The notes: generated by a model not told the origin, from the letters alone. A stretch of DNA of 14,997 nt from Candidatus Curtissbacteria bacterium RIFCSPHIGHO2_01_FULL_41_11 (GCA_001776335.1 MFAZ01000014.1:1-14997), one strand, 5' to 3'. Shown: positions 1-5,203, counted from the stretch's first letter. Numbers and translations are program-made.

Positions 1-351
1 GATTCCAGATACGTCACAGTAGAAAATCAAACTGTTAAACTTAATCAAAAACCCTCCTATTATCCAAACGAGGCCTCGCGATCACCCGAAGTAGATCTGT
101 ACTATTACGATGTTTCAAGAGAAAGCTCCAAGCTAATATCTTTGGAAGAAGCCCAAACGCACAAATTGGATCCTTCAGAAAAATCTCTGGATGGCTATGT
201 TATCAGCAATGATCGTGACCGCAGCTATTCATTTTTCCCATTTTTCTATGGAGGTTCAGATCGGGGAACCTATTTAACTGGTCATGGTGTTAATAAACGG
301 GTAAGCGAGAAATATTACGATCTAAAGTTTTTAGGATGGATTAAAAAATGA
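1..351 (+). CDS. C-terminal part of an unrecognised protein (5' end outside the window)
   Basis: The frame is open from the first base of the window to the TGA at 349-351, giving 116 visible residues, so the gene starts upstream. An internal TTG at 142 could serve as a start, but the open frame before it reads like protein and makes that unlikely. The fragment is rich in Tyr, Ser and Asp and includes a segment around residues 50-70 reading LEEAQ...LDGYVIS, which vaguely resembles blades of WD40-like or TolB-like beta-propellers; this is only an impression. No membrane segment or catalytic motif is visible. Its stop overlaps the ATG of the next gene (ATGA at 348-351), so the two are probably co-transcribed and translationally coupled. 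Confidence 0.6.
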   Translation, partial: DSRYVTVENQTVKLNQKPSYYPNEASRSPEVDLYYYDVSRESSKLISLEEAQTHKLDPSEKSLDGYVISNDRDRSYSFFPFFYGGSDRGTYLTGHGVNKRVSEKYYDLKFLGWIKK

Positions 352-1337
352 ACGGAACAGATAACAGTAGAACAAACCAATTACTCTCGGAACTATCATC
401 TCTTATAGAGAGTGGCCAGATAAACAAAACGCAGGTATTAGAACTTTTCAAAGATGACCAGCCAACAGAAGCTGAGCAAAGCAAAGTAAATCTTCAAACT
501 TTATTTTATGTGCTTGGCGCTTTCATCGTCATTGTCGGTATTGTCGTTCTCATTTATCAATTTTGGGAGGACATGGATCAAATAACTAAAGTCTTGCTTA
601 CGCTCGGATCGGCAATCTCGGCATACTCAATAGGCTATTAACTTCATAATCAAGATAAAACTAAAGAACTTGGTCTTGCTTTTTTGACAATATCTTTAGT
701 CACTTATCCAATTGGAATTGGTACAACTCTTGATTTAGTTGGAGTATCTGCAATGGAAATGGGTGGTTTAACGATAATCGGTTCTATTCTTTTTATTATA
801 TATTTTGCTTCGTACTTTGCATTTAAAACTTGGCTTTTTTTGCCATTTATTGTCGCAGCTGGATCGAGCGTATTCATAACCTTCACAAATCTTTTGTTTG
901 AAAACGCGCTTACGCCCAAACACTTCAACGAGTACCGGGGGCTAGTTTTGGGTATTACCTATATCGCCCTCGGCTACTATTTTTCATTGGTACGAAAACC
1001 CAGCATGGTCTCGATAATGTATTTTTTAGGTTTCATACTGTTCCTCGGCGCATCTATTGTTCTTACGGGATTCAAACCTAACATTAACGTCTTTTGGCAA
1101 TTTGCTTACCCGTTTTTATTGGTTTTAACCTTCTATGTAAGTGTTCTATTGCAAAGCAAAGAGATTCTTATTGTTGGTACAATTTTTACTTTTGCGGAAA
1201 TTCTTAAATTGACGTCTGAATATTTCAGCCAAAGTTTAGGATGGCCAATAGCCTTAATAATTGCCGGATTAGTAATAATGGGAGTTGGCTATTTCAGTTT
1301 CGAGGTTAATAAACGACTAATAAAGCAACACTCGTAA
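348..1337 (+). pseudogene. DUF2157-like multi-pass membrane protein gene split by an in-frame TAA
   Basis: One reading frame runs from the ATG at 348 to the TAA at 1335-1337 but is interrupted by a TAA at 639-641. Before the stop are 97 residues: a soluble N-terminus (about 1-45) and two hydrophobic helices (about 51-70 and 80-97). Directly after the stop the same frame continues without another stop, starting with LHNQDKTKELGLAFLTIS, and adds about seven to eight more helices. The uninterrupted product would be about 329 residues. The layout of a short cytosolic N-terminus followed by paired helices resembles DUF2157 membrane proteins; no enzymatic function can be assigned. One base change (TAT or TAC to TAA) would explain the break. 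A restart at the TTG at 684 is possible but has no Shine-Dalgarno site. The N-terminus overlaps the previous gene by ATGA. Confidence 0.6.
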
Positions 1338-1344
1338 TCATAAA

Positions 1345-1548
1345 GTGGATTTTATTAAAAATATAATAAGGCCAGAATTTTTTGATATCTTCGGGATAGC
1401 AGTCTTTAGCTTTATTACCGTAATATCGATCTGGGCCTACAAAACGCAAAAACCTTTGCCGAAGTGGGCAATTCTTATCCTTTTTGCCATTGGTATTGCA
1501 GGTTTAATCGTTGACGGTACAATAGTTCTCACAACCTACATCTTGTAG
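1345..1548 (+). CDS. small two-helix membrane protein, function unknown
   Basis: This 67-residue frame starts with GTG seven bases after the stop of the split membrane-protein gene. It has two hydrophobic helices, about residues 13-31 and 41-66, separated by a short basic loop (KTQKPLPK), which places the loop on the cytosolic side by the positive-inside rule. There is no Shine-Dalgarno site, so translation probably depends on coupling to the gene upstream. A 7-bp inverted repeat with a 3-base loop (1534-1550) covers the stop codon. I do not recognise a family. The close spacing suggests it belongs to the same transcript as the two genes before it, ending at the terminator at 1702-1732. Confidence 0.5.
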   Translation: MDFIKNIIRPEFFDIFGIAVFSFITVISIWAYKTQKPLPKWAILILFAIGIAGLIVDGTIVLTTYIL

Positions 1549-1701
1549 GTACGAACATAGTTTAGTGCTATTGGATTCGAATCAAAAATTATCTTCCACT
1601 CCTTCAAAACAGCTACAAGTTCATCTAAAATTTCGTTAGAAATTTCAAACCTGTTTATTATTTGGTTCGAAATAAAAAACTCAAAGGCTACAAGTAAAAA
1701 G

Positions 1702-1732
1702 AGACTCGATACAAGTGGTCGAGTCTTTTTTT
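1702..1732 (+). terminator. intrinsic terminator
   Basis: AGACTCGA at 1702-1709 pairs perfectly with TCGAGTCT at 1719-1726 around a 9-base loop, followed by a run of seven T (1726-1732). The A-rich bases before the stem can pair with the T run. It would end the transcript of the membrane-protein genes to its left and separates them from the tRNA gene. The rest of the gap (1549-1701) holds no convincing plus-strand gene, only a small hairpin with AAATTTC/GAAATTT arms (1628-1645) and a start-less open frame on the minus strand. Confidence 0.85.
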
Positions 1733-1745
1733 AGGGTAAGAGTTT

Positions 1746-1754
1746 TGCTAAAAT
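1746..1754 (+). promoter_or_regulatory. extended -10 promoter for tRNA-Met
   Basis: TGcTAAAAT matches the TGnTATAAT extended -10 consensus with one change in the hexamer. Transcription would start near 1761, giving a 5' leader of about 20 bases before the tRNA. The usual -35 position falls in the T run of the preceding terminator, so recognition probably relies on the TG element. The same nonamer, TGCTAAAAT, lies on the minus strand at 13794-13802 upstream of the second tRNA region. Confidence 0.5.
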
Positions 1755-1780
1755 TAGCATCCGAGAAGTTGATACGACAC

Positions 1781-1852
1781 GGCAGCGTAGCTCAGTGGTA
1801 GAGCGGAGCCCTCATAAAGCTTAGGTCACAGGTTCGATCCCTGTCGCTGCTA
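1781..1852 (+). tRNA. tRNA-Met (anticodon CAU), elongator type
   Basis: A full cloverleaf can be folded: acceptor GGCAGCG (1781-1787) with CGCTGCT (1845-1851), D arm GCTC/GAGC, anticodon loop CTCATAA (1811-1817) with CAT at 1813-1815, variable loop AGGTC, T arm ACAGG/CCTGT, and discriminator A at 1852. CCA is not encoded. The GGTCACAGGTTCGA block and the anticodon loop are typical of elongator tRNA-Met. A CAU tRNA-Ile needing lysidine is the alternative, but a tRNA-Ile(UAU) elsewhere in the window makes that less needed. Two oddities: the first pair is G1-U72, and the pair closing the anticodon loop is a C31-A39 mismatch. Confidence 0.85.
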
Positions 1853-1899
1853 CAAGAAATTGTAAAAAATATTAGATCTTCGCCTGATATTTTCTCTCT

Positions 1900-2250
1900 C
1901 TACGTTCTGAAGAATAAATTCCACCACTTGAGGTAATTTGGAATATCATTTTGGCGCTCATCACCAGTCATCTGTCGTCCGTCATCTTTATTTGGCAAAA
2001 CAACCACAGCCTCTCCTGGCTTGACCAATCCCAGTTTATTTCTAATTTCTCCTTCCTTAAACTCGCCTGTCCTCTTATAATCCAATTCTTCCTTAAGTCT
2101 TTGATTTTCCAACCGGAGAGCCTCAAGCCTTTGTTCCACTTCGGAAACCTTTTTAGAAGTATCTCTTAGGCTCGAAATACGTTTCGTGCTGTTTACTATA
2201 ATCATTAAAACCAGAAAAGCTACTCCAAGAAGCAATAAATTCCTTTTCAC
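1900..2250 (-). CDS. FtsB/DivIC-like septum formation initiator
   Basis: With the GTG start at 2250 the product is 116 residues: a short basic N-terminus, one membrane helix (about residues 4-21), a coiled coil (about 30-60, with EVEQRLEALRLENQRLKEEL), then an IRNKLGLVKPGEAVVVLP segment typical of the C-terminal part of FtsB/DivIC proteins. Members of this family bridge early and late divisome proteins at the septum, with the coiled coil outside the membrane. An ATG at 2307 would add 19 residues that do not resemble the family. I chose the GTG because an extended -10 (2257-2265) places the transcription start at about the G of that codon, so the mRNA may be leaderless. The gene converges on tRNA-Met and diverges from the recombinase gene. 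Confidence 0.75.
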   Translation of the reverse strand: MKRNLLLLGVAFLVLMIIVNSTKRISSLRDTSKKVSEVEQRLEALRLENQRLKEELDYKRTGEFKEGEIRNKLGLVKPGEAVVVLPNKDDGRQMTGDERQNDIPNYLKWWNLFFRT

Positions 2251-2256
2251 AACTTC

Positions 2257-2265
2257 ATTATAGCA
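2257..2265 (-). promoter_or_regulatory. extended -10 promoter of the FtsB-like gene
   Basis: On the minus strand the sequence reads TGCTATAAT, a perfect extended -10. Six bases separate the hexamer from the G of a GTG codon at 2250, where transcription would be expected to start. A second element, ATTATAAT, at 2310-2317 reads as a -10 hexamer in both directions. It could drive the recombinase gene on the plus strand, with a leader of about 40 bases. Confidence 0.6.
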
Positions 2266-2364
2266 AGCAAAAGCTGAAGCTAAAAACCTTGACAAAGCCC
2301 ATAGCATCTATTATAATTACTTCAACCCTACCCTCAATTAGCTTGCCTAGCCTGCACAAATTAA

Positions 2365-3237
2365 ATGAAAGCACTCAGTGAAGCTCATAAGGAGTTCATA
2401 GAACATCTAAGAGGTAAAAAAAGAACTACATCTACCGTCCTTGCGTACGGCAAAGACATCGAACAGTTAGTACAGCATTTAACGGAAAATCAGAAAAATA
2501 GCGTCCACGAAGTTACTCCGGAAGACATAAGAAACTTTCTGCTTAAGCTGGAAAAATCCGGCTACACCAAAAAATCTCTTTCCAGAAAGCTCAATTCAAC
2601 AAAAACATTCTTCAGATTTCTCAAAATTCAGGAATACATTACAGATGACCCGGCAAGTCTTGTCGAACACCCAAAATTCGACACAAAACCACCAAGAATT
2701 CTCTCGCCCATGGAGTATCGGGCACTTCGTGATACAGCAAGAGACGACATAAGAATTGCGGCCATTATCGAAGTCTTACTGCAAACAGGAGTCAGAATCG
2801 GAGAATTGGCAAATTTAAAGGTCGATGACGTTTTCGCAGGTAACGGCAAAGAAGGTCATCTTTACGTTGCTCCCCAGGAAAATAGAACAGAAAGAACAGT
2901 TCCTTTGAATAAATCTGCAGAAATGGCACTCAAAAGATATCTGGAAGTCAGACCCAAAACTACAAACAAAGCTCTTTTCGTGACCAAGACCGGCAAACCG
3001 CTTCTGGTAAGAAACATCAGAACCGCAATCGACAGATACTACAGAAAAGCTGGAATCACAGGAGCCAAAGTAAACGATCTTCGCCACACTTGGGTCGCTC
3101 ATCACCTATCAAGAGGCACGTCGCTGGTTCTAATTTCAAAAATTGCCGGCCACAAACGTCTTTCCACAACCGAACGTTACCTCGCCATCATCCAGCCTCC
3201 TTCTGGTGAGGAAAAAGTTAAACTCGAAGAGTTGTAA
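2365..3237 (+). CDS. Xer-type tyrosine recombinase / integrase
   Basis: The 290-residue product has the XerC/XerD layout and length: an N-terminal SAM-like DNA-binding domain (about 5-90) and a C-terminal catalytic domain (about 110-275). Visible catalytic positions are Arg144 (TGVRIGEL), Arg240 (NDLRHTW), His263 (AGHKRLSTTERY) and the nucleophile Tyr272. Two usual residues are replaced: the beta-hairpin Lys appears as Thr175 (NRTERTVPL) and the His of HxxR as Asn237. It may therefore be an active but divergent enzyme, or impaired. Enzymes of this family resolve chromosome dimers or integrate mobile DNA; the sequence does not decide which. The start is the ATG at 2365, without a clear Shine-Dalgarno site. 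The last six codons plus stop (VKLEEL*) are repeated twice downstream. Confidence 0.85.
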   Translation: MKALSEAHKEFIEHLRGKKRTTSTVLAYGKDIEQLVQHLTENQKNSVHEVTPEDIRNFLLKLEKSGYTKKSLSRKLNSTKTFFRFLKIQEYITDDPASLVEHPKFDTKPPRILSPMEYRALRDTARDDIRIAAIIEVLLQTGVRIGELANLKVDDVFAGNGKEGHLYVAPQENRTERTVPLNKSAEMALKRYLEVRPKTTNKALFVTKTGKPLLVRNIRTAIDRYYRKAGITGAKVNDLRHTWVAHHLSRGTSLVLISKIAGHKRLSTTERYLAIIQPPSGEEKVKLEEL

Positions 3238-3321
3238 CACTGAGCGTAGTCGAAGGGTAAAATTAGAGGAACTCTAATTCACCCTGAGCGTAGTCGAAGG
3301 GTAAAATTCGAAGAACTTTAA
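3217..3321 (+). repeat. three copies of the recombinase C-terminal codons (VKLEEL*)
   Basis: The true gene end at 3217-3237 encodes VKLEEL and TAA. A second block at 3257-3277 encodes VKLEEL and TAA, and a third at 3301-3321 encodes VKFEEL and TAA. Between the first two blocks seven bases differ and all changes are synonymous; the third has one amino-acid change (Leu to Phe). The second block is in a different frame from the recombinase, the third is in the same frame. The TAA of the third block overlaps the ATG of the next gene (TAATG at 3319-3323). Blocks are separated by the interspersed repeat at 3240-3308. Confidence 0.8.
3240..3308 (+). repeat. two direct copies of the CTGAGCGTAGTCGAAGGG repeat
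   Basis: Identical 25-base copies lie at 3240-3264 and 3284-3308, 44 bases apart. Each starts with CTGAGCGTAGTCGAAGGG and runs into the TAAAATT of the duplicated VKLEEL/VKFEEL codons. From memory, this short motif and its complement recur between genes in many bacterial and metagenome sequences. Its arms can pair only weakly (CCCT with AGGG in the second copy). No terminal repeats or coding capacity are present, so it looks like a small non-autonomous repeat rather than an insertion sequence. Confidence 0.8.
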
Positions 3322-3605
3322 TGTCTCCTGAACCATTATTTCAAAGACCCGAAATCAAAGAGAGAACTATTGAAGGAACTTGTAAAACCTGTTTCAGGCC
3401 ATTAGTAGTTATTGTTGGTAATTTGGATGAGCAAACAATTATCTCAAAATTAAAAGAACCTAGAGTAAGCCTAGGCTGTTCTAGTTGGCATATACAAGCG
3501 GAGACTCCACTTGAAGGATTTGATTGGAACTTAACACCCCAAGAACTGACATATCAGGAAATTTTTGTACTTAATAGAAGAGGACCTATGTCTACTTCTT
3601 CCTAA
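3321..3605 (+). CDS. small Cys-rich protein, function unknown
   Basis: The 94-residue product starts with the ATG at 3321, which overlaps the TAA of the third copy of the recombinase tail (TAATG), a layout typical of translational coupling. Cys21 and Cys24 (CKTC) and Cys53 with His57 (CSSWH) could bind a zinc ion as a small ribbon, with beta-rich sequence between them (PLVVIVGNL). There is no signal peptide or membrane helix. I do not recognise the family. The 3' end overlaps by 14 bases a convergent small membrane-protein gene on the other strand. Confidence 0.45.
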   Translation: MSPEPLFQRPEIKERTIEGTCKTCFRPLVVIVGNLDEQTIISKLKEPRVSLGCSSWHIQAETPLEGFDWNLTPQELTYQEIFVLNRRGPMSTSS

Positions 3606-3744
3606 CAAAACTCCCCACAACATCCACAACCAATATCACAATCATTGGTATAAGAAGAAGTCTCCAGAACCACGAAACATAAAACACAGCAACGATTCCT
3701 GCAAGTGCAAGTATAAGAAATAAAACCTTTCCCGCTATTTGCAT
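3592..3744 (-). CDS. 50-residue two-helix membrane protein
   Basis: A minus-strand frame from the ATG at 3744 to the TAG at 3592 encodes 50 residues with two long hydrophobic stretches (about 6-26 and 28-46), joined by an aromatic turn with Trp and Arg (VSWFWRLL), and ending in Arg-Lys-Lys. The composition is that of a genuine membrane hairpin rather than antisense noise. A longer antisense frame over the same bases gives a Cys-rich, implausible protein. No strong Shine-Dalgarno site precedes the ATG; AT-rich sequence at 3750-3770 could hold a -10. Function is unknown. It is convergent with the Cys-rich gene and overlaps its end. Confidence 0.5.
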   Translation of the reverse strand: MQIAGKVLFLILALAGIVAVFYVSWFWRLLLIPMIVILVVDVVGSFVRKK

Positions 3745-3775
3745 TTTTCAAGCTATTTATACTAATATACACTCG

Positions 3776-3810
3776 AAAGGACTTGGGGCAAAGACCCGGG
3801 CCCTTTTTTT
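3776..3810 (+). terminator. intrinsic terminator or leader attenuator
   Basis: AAAGG (3776-3780) pairs with CCTTT (3802-3806), then after one mismatch CTTGGG (3782-3787) pairs with CCCGGG (3795-3800), including two G-U pairs, around a 7-base loop. A run of seven T (3804-3810) follows. The hairpin could end transcripts coming from the recombinase and Cys-rich genes. Because the next ATG is only ten bases after the T run and a possible -10 (TATACT, 3757-3762) lies upstream, it could also act as a leader attenuator for the next gene. Confidence 0.55.
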
Positions 3811-3819
3811 GAAAGCAAA

Positions 3820-4173
3820 ATGCACAAAGCACAAGCACTTGTTATTCACTGTATAGATTTCAGATTTCAAGAAATGATAGATGAAAACCTTAAAAAACGT
3901 GGTCTTTTCGGCAAATTCGACAGGATCTCGTGGGCGGGAGCCTCAAAAGATCTCCAAAATGTTTTAAACAATGCCTCTATCTCTCTAAAACTTCACGAAC
4001 CCGACGAAATCATAATTTACGAACACGAAGACTGTGGAGCTTATGAAGAAGATAATTCTGAAGAAACTCACAGAGCAAATGCACAAAACCTTATAAACAA
4101 ATTAAAGGAAATTAAACCAGTACTAAAATTCACTACGCAAATCGCAACTTTTGATGGAGTAAAAGAACTTTAA
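3820..4173 (+). CDS. beta-carbonic-anhydrase-like protein
   Basis: The 117-residue product carries the signature of beta-class carbonic anhydrases in compressed form: Cys11 with the Asp13-Arg15 pair (HCIDFRF) and, further on, His69 and Cys72 (YEHEDCGAY). These would supply the Cys2His zinc site and its Asp-Arg dyad. Classic enzymes of this class have about 200 residues; this one lacks the extra helices, so whether it hydrates CO2 is unclear and carbonic-anhydrase-like is the safe label. It is cytosolic, with no signal peptide. The start is the ATG at 3820, directly behind a hairpin with a T run. It lies 57 bases before the ATP synthase operon, which has its own promoter. Confidence 0.7.
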   Translation: MHKAQALVIHCIDFRFQEMIDENLKKRGLFGKFDRISWAGASKDLQNVLNNASISLKLHEPDEIIIYEHEDCGAYEEDNSEETHRANAQNLINKLKEIKPVLKFTTQIATFDGVKEL

Positions 4174-4203
4174 CTAATGTATCACAGATCCAAAGTTTTT
4201 GAT

Positions 4204-4212
4204 TGATATAAT
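4204..4212 (+). promoter_or_regulatory. extended -10 promoter of the ATP synthase operon
   Basis: TGATATAAT is a perfect extended -10 (TGnTATAAT). Transcription would begin near 4219, leaving a leader of only about 12 bases before the atpB ATG at 4231, with no Shine-Dalgarno site. No good -35 hexamer is seen about 17 bases upstream. The next equally good promoter pattern in the operon was not found, so this probably drives all eight subunit genes. Confidence 0.65.
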
Positions 4213-4230
4213 GAAAATAGCTGTCACAAA

Positions 4231-4965
4231 ATGGAAGTAACTCTTGCAGCTGAAAAACTTTTTAATATTGGTGCGCTGCCTGTTACCAATAGTCTTCTTA
4301 CGACGTGGATCGTAACTATTGTTCTCATCTCCTTCGCAATTCTTGCCACAAAAAAAGTTACCGCGGTTCCAAAAGGACTGCAAAACGTTGCCGAAATAAT
4401 GATAGAAGCAATTCAGGATTTAGTTTCCTCCATTGCACCTGACAAGGCCAAAATCTTTACTCCGATTATCGCCAGTTTTTTCTTCTTTATACTATTCGGC
4501 AATTACTTTGGACTTCTGCCCGGAGTCGGCACTATTGGTTTCCATATGGAAGAACATGGTGAAAAAGTCTTCGTCCCACTCTTTCGTTCAATCAACTCCG
4601 ACTTAAACACAACTGCTGCACTTGCAATCGTTTCTTTAATTGCAACTCACTTTCTGGCGATCAGATACCTGGGCCTTTTGCACTATATTCAAAAATTCAT
4701 AAGTTTGAATCCGATCTTTCTTTTTGTCGGTCTCTTGGAACTAATCGGTGAAGCAACTAAAATTCTTTCTCTTTCTTTCCGGCTTTTCGGCAACATTTTT
4801 GCCGGAGAAGTTTTGCTGACAACTGCTTCCACCAAATTATTCGCATTTTTAATTCCCATCCCCTTTTATTTTTTGGAAATTCTTGTAGGTTTTGTTCAGG
4901 CCCTAATATTCGCTATGCTGACTTTAGTATTTATGACAATTCTAACCGCTAAGTCGGAACATTAA
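4231..4965 (+). CDS. atpB: F-type ATP synthase F0 subunit a
   Basis: Subunit a forms the two proton half-channels next to the c-ring. The 244-residue product has five or six membrane helices. Typical signatures are present: RSINSDLNTTAALA (about 119-132), the essential arginine Arg184 within SLSFRLFGNIFAGE (181-193), and Gln223 in GFVQALIFAML near the C-terminus. Length is normal. The N-terminus is short, with no signal peptide. This is the first gene of the operon and follows an extended -10 promoter. Its last 18 codons and stop are present a second time at 5064-5120 with synonymous changes only. The gap to atpE is therefore unusually long (238 bases) and also holds two hairpins and heptamer arrays. 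Confidence 0.97.
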   Translation: MEVTLAAEKLFNIGALPVTNSLLTTWIVTIVLISFAILATKKVTAVPKGLQNVAEIMIEAIQDLVSSIAPDKAKIFTPIIASFFFFILFGNYFGLLPGVGTIGFHMEEHGEKVFVPLFRSINSDLNTTAALAIVSLIATHFLAIRYLGLLHYIQKFISLNPIFLFVGLLELIGEATKILSLSFRLFGNIFAGEVLLTTASTKLFAFLIPIPFYFLEILVGFVQALIFAMLTLVFMTILTAKSEH

Positions 4966-4971
4966 GATAAC

Positions 4972-5056
4972 GAAAATTTTAAATGGCTTCGCCAGAAAAA
5001 TTTTCTCCACTTAGGGAAGAAAAATACTAAAAGGAAACCGTTCGGTGTCCTTTTAG
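4972..5056. repeat. two hairpins in the spacer between the atpB end and its second tail
   Basis: First hairpin, 4972-5005: GAAAATTTT pairs with AAAATTTTC, with an inner TGGC/GCCA stem and a TTC loop. Second hairpin, 5027-5056: CTAAAAGGA pairs with TCCTTTTAG, then a single mismatch and an inner ACC/GGT stem closed by GTTC. Neither has a T run, so they are not good terminators. They fill the 98 bases between the atpB stop codon and the duplicated tail and may be the remains of whatever was inserted. A third pairing, AGAGTAAG with CTTACTCT (5055-5080), reaches into the second tail. Confidence 0.7.
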
Positions 5057-5063
5057 AGTAAGG

Positions 5064-5120
5064 TTTGCTATGCTTACTCTGGTCTTTATGACAATCTTAA
5101 CAGCTAAAAGTGAACATTAA
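5064..5120 (+). pseudogene. second, synonymously recoded copy of the atpB 3' end
   Basis: These 57 bases encode FAMLTLVFMTILTAKSEH and TAA, exactly the last 18 residues and stop of atpB (4909-4965). Twelve bases in nine codons differ between the copies and none changes an amino acid. Examples are Leu TTA versus CTG and Ser TCG versus AGT. The copy starts 155 bases after the first, so it is not in the atpB frame, and it has no plausible start of its own. The bases just before it do not resemble atpB. It is probably the displaced original gene end, or a duplicate acquired from a relative. Confidence 0.9.
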
Positions 5121-5122
5121 AC

Positions 5123-5183
5123 TAGAAACATGAAACAGGAAACATTCCAAAAAAAGTTTACAGTTTACAGTTTAAAGTTTAAA
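5123..5183 (+). repeat. heptamer arrays upstream of atpE
   Basis: Two short arrays with 7-base periods lie between the duplicated atpB tail and the atpE ribosome binding site. At 5123-5143 are three units of the form NNGAAAC (TAGAAAC, ATGAAAC, AGGAAAC). At 5156-5183 are four units, GTTTACA twice and GTTTAAA twice. No gene or hairpin is associated with them. Confidence 0.85.
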
Positions 5184-5187
5184 GTCC

Positions 5188-5197
5188 AAGGAGGTGA
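5188..5197 (+). promoter_or_regulatory. strong Shine-Dalgarno site of atpE
   Basis: AAGGAGGTGA is a near-perfect complement to the 3' end of 16S rRNA and sits nine bases before a TTG codon at 5204. It decides the start of atpE. It is by far the strongest such site in the window; most neighbouring genes have none. A strong site fits the need for about ten c subunits per enzyme. Confidence 0.9.
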
Positions 5198-5203
5198 AAC
5201 GAA

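Noticed and set aside
639..641. Stop codon reassignment to explain the TAA in the membrane protein gene
   Set aside because: TAA ends many other genes here, including atpB, atpE and atpD, and TGA is also used as a stop.
3602..3838. 78-residue Cys-rich minus-strand frame
   Set aside because: It is a shadow frame; the membrane-hairpin frame at 3592-3744 on the same strand is far more protein-like.
4909..5120. Programmed frameshift or read-through giving an alternative atpB C-terminus
   Set aside because: The second tail is 155 bases downstream and out of frame, the sequence between holds hairpins rather than coding DNA, and both tails encode the same residues.
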